Shown here in pieces: positions 24,735 to 32,487 of a stretch of DNA of 64,000 nt. The number at the start of each line of letters is the position of its first letter. The first letter of the stretch is position 1. The DNA lies in the NCBI RefSeq assembly GCF_023375815.1, contig NZ_CP067412.1:6076001-6140000 (forward strand). Direction: 5' to 3'. The translations under genes and the position numbers were made by a program. Source of the stretch: Pseudomonas sp. HS6 (GTDB lineage Bacteria; Pseudomonadota; Gammaproteobacteria; Pseudomonadales; Pseudomonadaceae). The notes below the pieces were generated by a model. It saw only the letters and a list, made by a program, of their open reading frames with translations. It was not told the origin of the DNA and made no database searches.

Positions 24735-25202
24735 GTGCATTCCCTCGTGCCGAATACCCTCGACGCTCTCCAGATGAACATCAGTAGTGCCATGGTGGTG
24801 GCCGCCAGGCATTGGCGGAAGATCTGCCAGACCACGCTGGTCAACTATGGAATCTCCGAAGCCTGTGCCGTCCCGTTGTTGATGATCGGGCGTCTGGGGG
24901 AGCGCGTGCATCAGGTGCAAGTTGCTCAGGCGGCAGGGATCGAGAGCCCTTCGCTGGTGCGCCTGCTCGATCAGTTGTGCCACGCCGGCTACGTCTGTCG
25001 CACTGAAGACCCGCAGGATCGCCGGGCCAAATGTCTGAGCCTGACCGACACCGGTCGTGAGCTGGTGCAAGCGGTGGAAGTCGAGCTGGTGCGTCTGCGT
25101 AATGAGGTGCTCGAAGGCATCGACCAGAGTGATCTGGAGGCTACGCTTCGTGTACTGAGAGCTTTTGAGGCGGCCAGTCCGCCAGCGGTGATCTATCCGT
25201 GA
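24735..25202 (+). CDS. MarR-family transcriptional regulator
   Basis: About 155 residues with the winged-helix MarR fold: VHQVQVAQAAGIESPSLVRLLDQL is the recognition helix region and RTEDPQDRRAKCLSLTDTGR is the beta-wing with the conserved Asp-x-Arg. The start is uncertain: GTG at 24735, GTG at 24747 and ATG at 24774 are in frame and none has a clear ribosome site. The stop overlaps the GTG start of the exporter gene. It should repress the downstream efflux operon and release on binding an aromatic or phenolic ligand, by family analogy. Confidence 0.88.
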   Translation: MHSLVPNTLDALQMNISSAMVVAARHWRKICQTTLVNYGISEACAVPLLMIGRLGERVHQVQVAQAAGIESPSLVRLLDQLCHAGYVCRTEDPQDRRAKCLSLTDTGRELVQAVEVELVRLRNEVLEGIDQSDLEATLRVLRAFEAASPPAVIYP

Positions 25203-27262
25203 ACGGCTTTTTTTCCGGCATTCCTCCGGCCCGGGACTGGTTCTACGGGATCCGTACTTTTGCGGCCTCGATGATCGCGTTGTACATCGCATTGCTGATG
25301 CAGATGCCGCGTCCTTATTGGGCGATGGCCACGGTGTACATCGTTTCCAGCCCGTTCCTTGGGCCGACCAGCTCCAAGGCTTTGTACCGGGCGATCGGGA
25401 CCTTTCTCGGCGCTGCGGCGGCGGTGCTGTTCGTGCCGATGTTCGTCCAGAGTCCGTATGTGCTGGTGGTGGTCATCGCGTTGTGGACCGGGACTCTGTT
25501 GTTCCTGTCCCTGCACCTGCGCACCGCCAACAATTACGCGCTGATGCTCGCGGGCTACACTTTGCCGCTGATCGCCCTGCCAACAGTGGATAACCCGCTG
25601 GCGGTATGGGATGTGGCGGAAGCGCGTACCGAAGAGATCTTCCTTGGCATCGCGGTGGCGGCGGTGGTCGGCGCGATGTTCTGGCCACGACGCTTGGCGC
25701 CGGTGTTCAACGATGCAGTCGGCAAGTGGTTTGCCGATGCGACAACCTACAGCCTGAAATTCCTCAGCCGCGACGTGCAGCCCGAAGAAGTCACCACCCT
25801 GCGCATGGCCATGGTCGGCAGTTTCAACAGCCTCGAATTGATGATCGGCCAGTTGCCCCACGAAGGCGCGCGGCCGCAGACGGTGCGTAACACCAAGGAG
25901 CTGCGCGGGCGGATGATCCACCTTCTACCGGTGATCGATGCACTGGAAGATTCGCTGTACGCCCTTGAACGGCGTACGCCGGAGCTGGTGGAAAAATTCG
26001 CGCCGCTGCTCAGCGCCACCCGCGAATGGCTCGGCTACAAAGACGCCGATCTCGACCGCTGGCAAGCCCTGCGGGATCAGCTTGAAGCCCTGCAACCCAG
26101 CGCCGAAGCCCTCGAAGATCGCAAGCAGTTGCTGTTTTCCAACGCGCTGTACCGCCTCGGCGAATTCATCGATCTGTGGCAGGACTGCCGCAGTCTGCAG
26201 GACGCGATCCTGTGTGATCGCCAGGACAGCTGGCGCGCGGTCTATCGCCATTGGCGGCTCGGTCGCCTGACACCTTTTTTCGACCGAGGGCTGATGCTGT
26301 ATTCGGCGGCCTCGACCATTCTGGCGATCATCGTCGCTTCGACATTGTGGATTCTGTTGGGCTGGACTGACGGCGGCAGCGCGGTGATTCTGGCGGCGGT
26401 GTCGTGCAGTTTCTTCGCCTCGATGGACGACCCGGCGCCGCAGATTTACCGTTTCTTTTTCTGGACCGGAATGTCGGTGCTGTTCGCCAGTCTTTACCTG
26501 TTTCTGGTGCTGCCGAACCTGCATGACTTCCCGATGCTGGTGCTGGCGTTTGCCATCCCGTTCATCTGCGTCGGCACCCTGACGGTGCAGCCACGGTTCT
26601 ACCTCGGCATGCTGCTGACGTTGGTCAACACCTCGTCGTTCATCAGCATTTCGGGCGCTTACGATGCGGACTTCTTCGCCTTCGTGAACTCCAACCTGGC
26701 GGGTCCGATGGGGTTGTTGTTCGCGTTTATCTGGACGCTGATCGCCCGGCCCTTCGGTGCTGAACTGGCGGCCAAGCGCCTGACCCGTTTCAGTTGGAAA
26801 GACATCGTCAGCATGACCGAACCGGCGATCCTCGCCGAGCACCGGCAACTGGGCGTGCAACTGCTCGACCGCCTGATGCAGCACCTGCCGCGCCTGGCGC
26901 TGACCGGTCAGGACACCGGCATTGCCATGCGCGAAGTGCGCGTGGGTCTGAACCTGCTCGATCTGCTGGCCTACACCCCGCGCGTGACCGGCGCACCGAA
27001 CGCGTTGTTGCAGCAAGTGGTGGCCGAGGTCGGCGAGTATTTTCGAGCCTGCCTCAAGGCTGGCGAACGCTTGCCGGCGCCGAGCCCGCTGCTGATGACC
27101 ATGGATCGCACCCGTCGCGCGCTCAACGGCCACGGCGATGAAGAAACCCGACTACACCTGTTGCACGCCTTGAGCGGTTTGCGTCTGGCGCTGTTGCCCG
27201 GCGTTGAATTCGTTTCCAGCGCCGAGCCCGAAGAACCGCTGCCCGAAGGAGCGCCCCTATGA
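25199..27262 (+). CDS. FUSC/AaeB-family inner-membrane exporter
   Basis: A 687-residue protein with two membrane blocks (about 15-165 and 365-515), each with several helices, separated by a cytoplasmic domain, as in AaeB and fusaric-acid-resistance proteins. The opening FYGIRTFAASMIALYIALLM and PRPYWAMATVYIV are characteristic. With the DUF1656, HlyD and NodT genes that follow it makes a complete tripartite pump. GTG overlaps the MarR stop. Substrates in the family are aromatic carboxylates and similar toxins. Confidence 0.9.
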   Translation: MNGFFSGIPPARDWFYGIRTFAASMIALYIALLMQMPRPYWAMATVYIVSSPFLGPTSSKALYRAIGTFLGAAAAVLFVPMFVQSPYVLVVVIALWTGTLLFLSLHLRTANNYALMLAGYTLPLIALPTVDNPLAVWDVAEARTEEIFLGIAVAAVVGAMFWPRRLAPVFNDAVGKWFADATTYSLKFLSRDVQPEEVTTLRMAMVGSFNSLELMIGQLPHEGARPQTVRNTKELRGRMIHLLPVIDALEDSLYALERRTPELVEKFAPLLSATREWLGYKDADLDRWQALRDQLEALQPSAEALEDRKQLLFSNALYRLGEFIDLWQDCRSLQDAILCDRQDSWRAVYRHWRLGRLTPFFDRGLMLYSAASTILAIIVASTLWILLGWTDGGSAVILAAVSCSFFASMDDPAPQIYRFFFWTGMSVLFASLYLFLVLPNLHDFPMLVLAFAIPFICVGTLTVQPRFYLGMLLTLVNTSSFISISGAYDADFFAFVNSNLAGPMGLLFAFIWTLIARPFGAELAAKRLTRFSWKDIVSMTEPAILAEHRQLGVQLLDRLMQHLPRLALTGQDTGIAMREVRVGLNLLDLLAYTPRVTGAPNALLQQVVAEVGEYFRACLKAGERLPAPSPLLMTMDRTRRALNGHGDEETRLHLLHALSGLRLALLPGVEFVSSAEPEEPLPEGAPL

Positions 27263-27468
27263 TCGGTGATCTGGACATCAGCGGCATTTTCCTGCCGACC
27301 CTGCTGGTGCTGATGGGCATCACGTATGTGTTGTTTGTACTGGTACATGGCGTGCTCACGCGCCTGCATTTTTACCGTCTGGTCTGGCACCGGGCATTGT
27401 TCAACGTGGCCCTCTACGCCGTGATGCTGTACGGCGTGGACTCACTCAGTCGATACCTGATGACATGA
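27259..27468 (+). CDS. DUF1656 small membrane protein (AaeX-like)
   Basis: A 69-residue protein with two membrane helices, beginning MIGDLDISGIFLPTLLVLMG, the usual DUF1656 opening (EI/DI-x-GxxxPxL). It overlaps the exporter gene by four bases and the adaptor gene by four bases, exactly where AaeX-type proteins occur in such operons. It probably stabilises the pump; its role is not established. Confidence 0.9.
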   Translation: MIGDLDISGIFLPTLLVLMGITYVLFVLVHGVLTRLHFYRLVWHRALFNVALYAVMLYGVDSLSRYLMT

Positions 27469-28349
27469 AAAAACCGTTTTTGACCATCGGTCGCGTAATG
27501 CTGACCTTGCTGATCGTGACTTTCGCCGTCGTCGTGGTCTGGCGCATGGTGATGTATTACATGTTCGCGCCCTGGACCCGCGACGGCCACATCCGCGCCG
27601 ACATCGTGCAGATCGCCCCAGACGTGTCCGGGCTGATCCAGCAGGTCGAGGTCAAGGACAACCAGCTGGTGAAACGCGGCCAGGTGCTGTTCAGCATCGA
27701 TCAGGACCGTTTCAAACTGGCGCTGCGTCAGGCGAAAGCAGCCGTTGCCGACCGTGAAGAAACCCTGGCTCAGGCCCAGCGTGAAGCCAAGCGTAACCGT
27801 GGCCTGGGCAATCTGGTGCCGGCGGAACAGCTGGAAGAAAGCCAGTCGAAAGTCGCCCGCGCGCAATCGGCACTGGCCGAAGCGCTGGTGACGGTGGACA
27901 GCGCTCAGCTCAACCTCGACCGCTCGGTGATCCGCAGCCCGGTCGACGGCTACGTCAACGACCGTGCGCCGCGTTCGCAGGAGTTCGTCACGGCCGGGCG
28001 TCCGGTGTTGTCGGTGGTCGACAGCAATTCGTTCCATATCGACGGCTATTTCGAAGAGACCAAACTTGACGGTATCCACGTCGGTCAGTCGGTGGATATC
28101 CGCGTGATCGGCGACCGCGCACGGTTGCGCGGGCATGTCGAAAGTATCGTCGCCGGTATCGAAGACCGTGACCGTTCGAGCGGCAGCAACCTGTTGCCCA
28201 ACGTCAATCCGGCCTTCAGCTGGGTACGCCTGGCGCAGCGGATTCCGGTGCGCATTGCCTTCGACGACGTGCCGGACGACTTCCGCATGATCGCCGGGCG
28301 TACCGCCACGGTGTCGATCATCGACGACAAACAGGAGCCCGCGCAATGA
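27465..28349 (+). CDS. HlyD/AaeA-family periplasmic adaptor
   Basis: A 294-residue adaptor: one membrane helix (about 10-32), then YYMFAPWTRDGHIRADIVQI, which is diagnostic of AaeA-type adaptors. A short hairpin follows, then RSPVDGYVNDRAPRSQEFV and a beta-barrel. Couples the FUSC exporter to the NodT channel encoded next. Four-base overlaps on both sides show tight coupling. Confidence 0.9.
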   Translation: MKKPFLTIGRVMLTLLIVTFAVVVVWRMVMYYMFAPWTRDGHIRADIVQIAPDVSGLIQQVEVKDNQLVKRGQVLFSIDQDRFKLALRQAKAAVADREETLAQAQREAKRNRGLGNLVPAEQLEESQSKVARAQSALAEALVTVDSAQLNLDRSVIRSPVDGYVNDRAPRSQEFVTAGRPVLSVVDSNSFHIDGYFEETKLDGIHVGQSVDIRVIGDRARLRGHVESIVAGIEDRDRSSGSNLLPNVNPAFSWVRLAQRIPVRIAFDDVPDDFRMIAGRTATVSIIDDKQEPAQ

Positions 28350-29788
28350 ACAGGGCCCTGATGATCGCCGGGCTGGGCGTGATGTTGTCGGCCTGTTCCA
28401 TGGTCGGGCCGGATTATCACCTGCCGGGTGATGCGGCGATCCAGCGCAAGGATTTTCAGGGCGATCTGGCGGTGGCCGGCAAGCCGGTGGTCTCGTCGCC
28501 GGTGCCGGCGGACTGGTGGCGGATGTATCGCGATCCGCGTCTGGACCAACTGGTGCAGCAAGCCATGGCCTCCAACACCGATCTGCGGGTGGCGGCGGCG
28601 AACCTGTCGCGGGCCCGTGCCCAGGTCGATGAGGCCGAGGCCGCCGGTGGCTGGAGTGGCGGTGTGAAGATGGGCGCCCAGCGCTTGCAGGAATCCGGTC
28701 AGGCGTTCCTGCTGCCGGAGAAAGTCCCAGTGGCTAACGTCGCCGACATCGGCATCAGCGCTTCGTACCAATTCGACCTGTGGGGCGTTCTGCAGCGCGG
28801 GATCGAAGGGGCGAAAGCCAACGCCGATGCAACCCAGGCTGCTGCCGACACCGCGCGCATCACCCTGGTGGCCGACGTGGTTCGGGCTTACACCCAGGTT
28901 TGTGCGGCCAACGAAGAACGGGAAATCGCTCAGCACTCCCTCGACTTGCAATCCCAGAGCACCACGCTGATCCAGCGTCTGCGAGATGCCGGGCGCGGCG
29001 ACGAAACACAGGTCACCCGCTCGCAGACCCAATTCAAATCCCTGCGCGCCGACATGCCGCGTTATGAAGCGGCGCGTCAGGCGGGGCTGTTCCGCCTGTC
29101 GATGCTGCTGGCCAAACCGGTCGATCAATTGCCGGCCGGCACCGCGACCTGCGCTGAGCTGCCGAAAATCGCCCAATTGGTACCGGTCGGCGATGGCGCT
29201 GCGCTGCTCAAACGCCGCCCTGATATCCGTCAGGCCGAACGTCGACTGGCAGCCGCGACCGCCGGAATCGGTGTCGCCACTGGCGAGTTGTACCCGGACA
29301 TCAGTATTGGCGCGACCATTGGCACTGTCGGCATTGTCTCCGACCTAGGCGACCCTTCGACCAACCGCTGGGGCTTCGGCCCGTCGCTGAGCTGGAAGGT
29401 CCCGACCAACGGCGCCCGGGCACGTATCCGCGAAGCTGAAGCCTCGACCCAGGGCGCTTTGGCGCATTTCGACGGTGTGGTGCTCAACGCCATTCGCGAA
29501 ACCCAGACCGGTCTGGCCCAGTACACCGCGCTGTTGCAACGTCGCGATGCGCTGGCCGATGCCGAGCAGTCGGCGAAGCTGGCTGCTGACCAGACTCACC
29601 GCTTTTTCCAGGCGGGCCGCGAATCGTTCCTCGCCGACCTGCAAGCCACCCGCACCTACACCGATGTCACCGCGCAACTGGCCGCAGCCAACACCCAGGT
29701 TGCCATGAGCCAGATCGATTTGTTCCTCGCACTTGGCGGCGGTTGGGAAAGCGGACGAACGCAAGCCTCGAGCGCCAGCAAACCCTGA
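28346..29788 (+). CDS. NodT-family outer-membrane efflux lipoprotein
   Basis: A 480-residue outer-membrane channel. The signal peptide ends in the lipobox LSAC (Cys about 17), followed by SMVGPDYHLP, and the channel mark KRRPDIRQAERRLAAATAGI is present. It is the last gene of the MarR-controlled pump operon, followed by an intrinsic terminator 26 bases after the stop. Confidence 0.9.
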   Translation: MNRALMIAGLGVMLSACSMVGPDYHLPGDAAIQRKDFQGDLAVAGKPVVSSPVPADWWRMYRDPRLDQLVQQAMASNTDLRVAAANLSRARAQVDEAEAAGGWSGGVKMGAQRLQESGQAFLLPEKVPVANVADIGISASYQFDLWGVLQRGIEGAKANADATQAAADTARITLVADVVRAYTQVCAANEEREIAQHSLDLQSQSTTLIQRLRDAGRGDETQVTRSQTQFKSLRADMPRYEAARQAGLFRLSMLLAKPVDQLPAGTATCAELPKIAQLVPVGDGAALLKRRPDIRQAERRLAAATAGIGVATGELYPDISIGATIGTVGIVSDLGDPSTNRWGFGPSLSWKVPTNGARARIREAEASTQGALAHFDGVVLNAIRETQTGLAQYTALLQRRDALADAEQSAKLAADQTHRFFQAGRESFLADLQATRTYTDVTAQLAAANTQVAMSQIDLFLALGGGWESGRTQASSASKP

Positions 29789-29814
29789 GGCCGTTGCTAT
29801 GCTTTGAAGTATTG

Positions 29815-29842
29815 AAAGGGCGCCCCGAACCAGGCGCCTTTT
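29815..29842 (+). terminator. Intrinsic terminator of the FUSC efflux operon
   Basis: AAAGGGCGCC at 29815-29824 pairs with GGCGCCTTTT at 29833-29842 around an eight-base loop, with one G-U pair. The T-run forms the right foot. Confidence 0.75.
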
Positions 29843-29881
29843 CAGTGCACATTGCTAGCGCAGGTCAAGGGGAAACCAATA

Positions 29882-30517
29882 ATGAAAAACCCTTACGCTC
29901 TCGGCTTCTGGTGCGCCCTGGTCGCACTGGTGCTGCTGTCGGCCACCTATTTCTACGGCATCATGCTGGCCCATCAGATCGACAAGGCGATGGTCTTCCT
30001 CGATAGCGCGACCGCGTTGATCGCCGTGATGGCGATCGTGGTGGTGGCCTGGTCGTTGGTGCAGGTGCAAAAGCTCAAAAAAAGGCAGCTTGAACAAAGC
30101 AAGACCCTGCTGCTGATCTGGGACACCAAAGTCGCGCTGCGCAAAGTCGAAACCGTATTCGACCGCTACTTCTGGGGCAGCTACTGGCAACCGGGACGCA
30201 CCTTTGCCGAGGTTATGGGCGAGCTCACCGGCACCCCGTTGGAAAAAAGCCTCGAAGCCCTGAAAAAACAATGCCTGGCACTCGACAGACAAGTCGCCGA
30301 GGACGGCTGGCACTGGCTGAACAATGCCCGTGAATTGTCCGACGTCGCCACGGCCATGGCCCGCGAACGCTATCAGCTGGATTTCTGCGACCCACGCGGC
30401 GACGGGCCGGGCGGGGCGGTGATCGACCGGGATTTCGAGGTGCTGGTGTATACGTGGACCGCACGTCTGAAAAGCTTCGATCATCAGCTCGATGAGATCG
30501 AGGTCCAATATTCCTGA
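29882..30517 (+). CDS. Two-helix membrane protein of unknown function
   Basis: About 211 residues. Two hydrophobic helices (about 8-28 and 40-60) are followed by a long cytoplasmic helical domain with LKKRQLEQSKTLLLIWDTK and several Trp residues (FDRYFWGSYWQPGRTF). I do not recognise a family. The ATG at 29882 follows AGGGGAAA. It stands alone between two intrinsic terminators, so it is transcribed by itself. Confidence 0.7.
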   Translation: MKNPYALGFWCALVALVLLSATYFYGIMLAHQIDKAMVFLDSATALIAVMAIVVVAWSLVQVQKLKKRQLEQSKTLLLIWDTKVALRKVETVFDRYFWGSYWQPGRTFAEVMGELTGTPLEKSLEALKKQCLALDRQVAEDGWHWLNNARELSDVATAMARERYQLDFCDPRGDGPGGAVIDRDFEVLVYTWTARLKSFDHQLDEIEVQYS

Positions 30518-30522
30518 TCCTG

Positions 30523-30551
30523 AAAAGATCGCCGAACCCGGCGATCTTTTT
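30523..30551 (+). terminator. Intrinsic terminator
   Basis: AAAAGATCGCC at 30523-30533 pairs perfectly with GGCGATCTTTT at 30540-30550 around GAACCC, ending in a T-run, six bases after the stop of the preceding gene. Confidence 0.88.
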
Positions 30552-30717
30552 GTTTGTCCATGTCCCATGGACACTCTTTAACCATTTAAACAATGGGCCG
30601 CCTCGCGCTGCCAGTGCTAATCTCCACCGCTAAATTCAGCGGAGTCGAACCACGGCCCGGTCACGGGTTCACGGAAGACGACCACACTTTCAGCCACGGA
30701 AATCGATCAGGTCATTC

Positions 30718-32229
30718 ATGAATAAATCAGCAGGCGTGCTTCTCGGAATCGTTGTTGCCATCGGCGCCATCAGCGTCGGCGGGGCCTGGTACACCGGCAC
30801 CAAGATCGAAGGCGTGCTCAACAACGCCGTCGTCGACGCCAACAAAGAACTGCAGACCGCCATGGCCGGTTCCAACGGCAGCGCATCGCTGGAACTGGTG
30901 TCGCTGGAACGCCACACCTTCAGCAGCACCGCACACTATCGCCTCAAGGGCGAAGGCGAGATGTTCGGTCAAGCGCCGGTCGAATTACTGTTCGTCGACC
31001 ACATCGAACACGGCCCGCTGCCATTCTCGCGTCTGGTGTCGCTGAAATGGCTGCCGGTCATGGCCACCAGTCACTATGAGCTGGAAAAGACCCCGATCAC
31101 CGAAAAATGGTTCGCCGCCACCAAGGGTGCCGCGCCTCTGAAGGGTGTGGTCAACATCGGCTACGACCAGTCCACCACCGGCAACATCGAACTGCTGCCG
31201 CTGGAAACCGCGTTGGACGAACAGTCGAGTCTGAAATTTTCCGGCCTGAACCTGGACATCTCCGCCAGTGCCCAGGCGCAGAAGGTCAAGGCCAACGGCT
31301 ACATGGATAGCCTGCACCTGACCACCGTGGCGGAAGACCAGGCGCCGGTGCAGATCGAACTCAGCGGCCTGACCCTGGCCAGCAACCTCGCCAAGAGCAG
31401 CTACGGCTATTACACCGGCGAAAACACCCTGGAACTGACCAGCAGCAAGACCACCTTCGGCGCCAAGCAGTCCGTGTTGGGTGTGAAGAACTTCGAAATG
31501 AAGAACCTCACCGAAGAAAACGGCACCAACGCTTCCGGTCGTGCCGACTACAAAATCGGTGAAGTGACCCTCAACGACAAGAAAATCGGTTCGGCCAATC
31601 TGGCCATGAGCCTGAAAAACCTCGACATTCCGTCGGCCCTGTCGCTGATGCAGATCTACCAGACCAAGCTGCAGCCGTACGAAAAAGCCGCTGCCGAAGC
31701 CACTGCCGCCGGCCTGCCGGCGCCTGAGCTGAACCTGACTGAAGCCGAGTCCGCCCAGGTCAAGGCTGACCTGCAGAAACTGCTGGCGGCCGGCCCGCAA
31801 CTGGCGCTGGAAGACTTGTCGCTGAAAACCGCCAACGGTGAAAGCCGTGCCAATCTGGTGCTCGACCTGACCAAACCGGCCTCGATGGACCTGCCGCCGG
31901 ATCAATTGGGCAAACAACTGATCGCGCTGCTCGACGTCAATGTGCAGGTGTCCAAGCCGATGCTGGTGGACCTGCTCAGCGTTCAGGCCCAGATCGATGG
32001 TCAGACCGACGCCAAGGCCATCGTTGACCAGGCCAGCGGCGCCGCCGACATGTTCTCCGGCATGGCCGTGGGTTCGCAGCTGGCAACGCTGGATGGCACC
32101 AATGTGACGACCAAGTTGCATTACGCCGCCAATCAGGTGGAGTTCAACGGCCAGAAGATGACGGTCGAGCAGTTCGTCGGTTTCCTGATGAGCAAATTCG
32201 CTGGCGTCAACGTGAGCCAGGAACAGTAA
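30718..32229 (+). CDS. YdgA family protein (DUF945)
   Basis: A 503-residue protein with one N-terminal helix (about 5-25: GVLLGIVVAIGAISVGGAWY) and a large periplasmic part of repeating beta-structure, for example HIEHGPLPFSRLVSLKWLPV and TLASNLAKSSYGYYTGENTL. These match the YdgA/DUF945 family of E. coli and pseudomonads, whose function is poorly known. The product is envelope-located. Flanked by terminators, so a single-gene unit. Confidence 0.88.
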   Translation: MNKSAGVLLGIVVAIGAISVGGAWYTGTKIEGVLNNAVVDANKELQTAMAGSNGSASLELVSLERHTFSSTAHYRLKGEGEMFGQAPVELLFVDHIEHGPLPFSRLVSLKWLPVMATSHYELEKTPITEKWFAATKGAAPLKGVVNIGYDQSTTGNIELLPLETALDEQSSLKFSGLNLDISASAQAQKVKANGYMDSLHLTTVAEDQAPVQIELSGLTLASNLAKSSYGYYTGENTLELTSSKTTFGAKQSVLGVKNFEMKNLTEENGTNASGRADYKIGEVTLNDKKIGSANLAMSLKNLDIPSALSLMQIYQTKLQPYEKAAAEATAAGLPAPELNLTEAESAQVKADLQKLLAAGPQLALEDLSLKTANGESRANLVLDLTKPASMDLPPDQLGKQLIALLDVNVQVSKPMLVDLLSVQAQIDGQTDAKAIVDQASGAADMFSGMAVGSQLATLDGTNVTTKLHYAANQVEFNGQKMTVEQFVGFLMSKFAGVNVSQEQ

Positions 32230-32249
32230 AACCCCTCGCTACACCTCTA

Positions 32250-32286
32250 CGCCCGGCCTTTGCTTCCCGCAGACGCCGGGCGTTTT
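32250..32286 (+). terminator. Terminator with a long loop after the ydgA-like gene
   Basis: CGCCCGGC at 32250-32257 pairs with GCCGGGCG at 32275-32282, followed by four T's. The 17-base loop makes it weaker than the others nearby. Confidence 0.6.
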
Positions 32287-32387
32287 GCTGTCTGGCATCT
32301 GCGTTTGCGGCGCGCGCCAGCGTTTCCGGTCACGAATCTGAACAAATATTGTGTTCTGAATATTGGTCTACGCTTGCGTGCAAGACT

Positions 32388-32480
32388 GCTTGGATAAGCT
32401 TGGCCAAGTGATTCTGACTTGGCCTCCGTTACGAATTGGGCAAGGGGGGGCATTGCAACCCGGCTGGCCATGTAAGGATG
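32388..32480 (+). promoter_or_regulatory. pgaA leader with two candidate RsmA/CsrA sites and an inverted repeat
   Basis: GCTT-GGAT-AAGC at 32388-32399 is a four-base-pair hairpin presenting GGA in its loop. AAGGATG at 32474-32480 overlaps the ribosome-binding site of pgaA. Between them GGCCAAGT (32402-32409) and ACTTGGCC (32417-32424) form a perfect inverted repeat with a seven-base spacer. In E. coli the pgaA leader is repressed by CsrA; a similar control by RsmA is inferred here. Confidence 0.45.
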
Positions 32481-32487
32481 CTGACGA

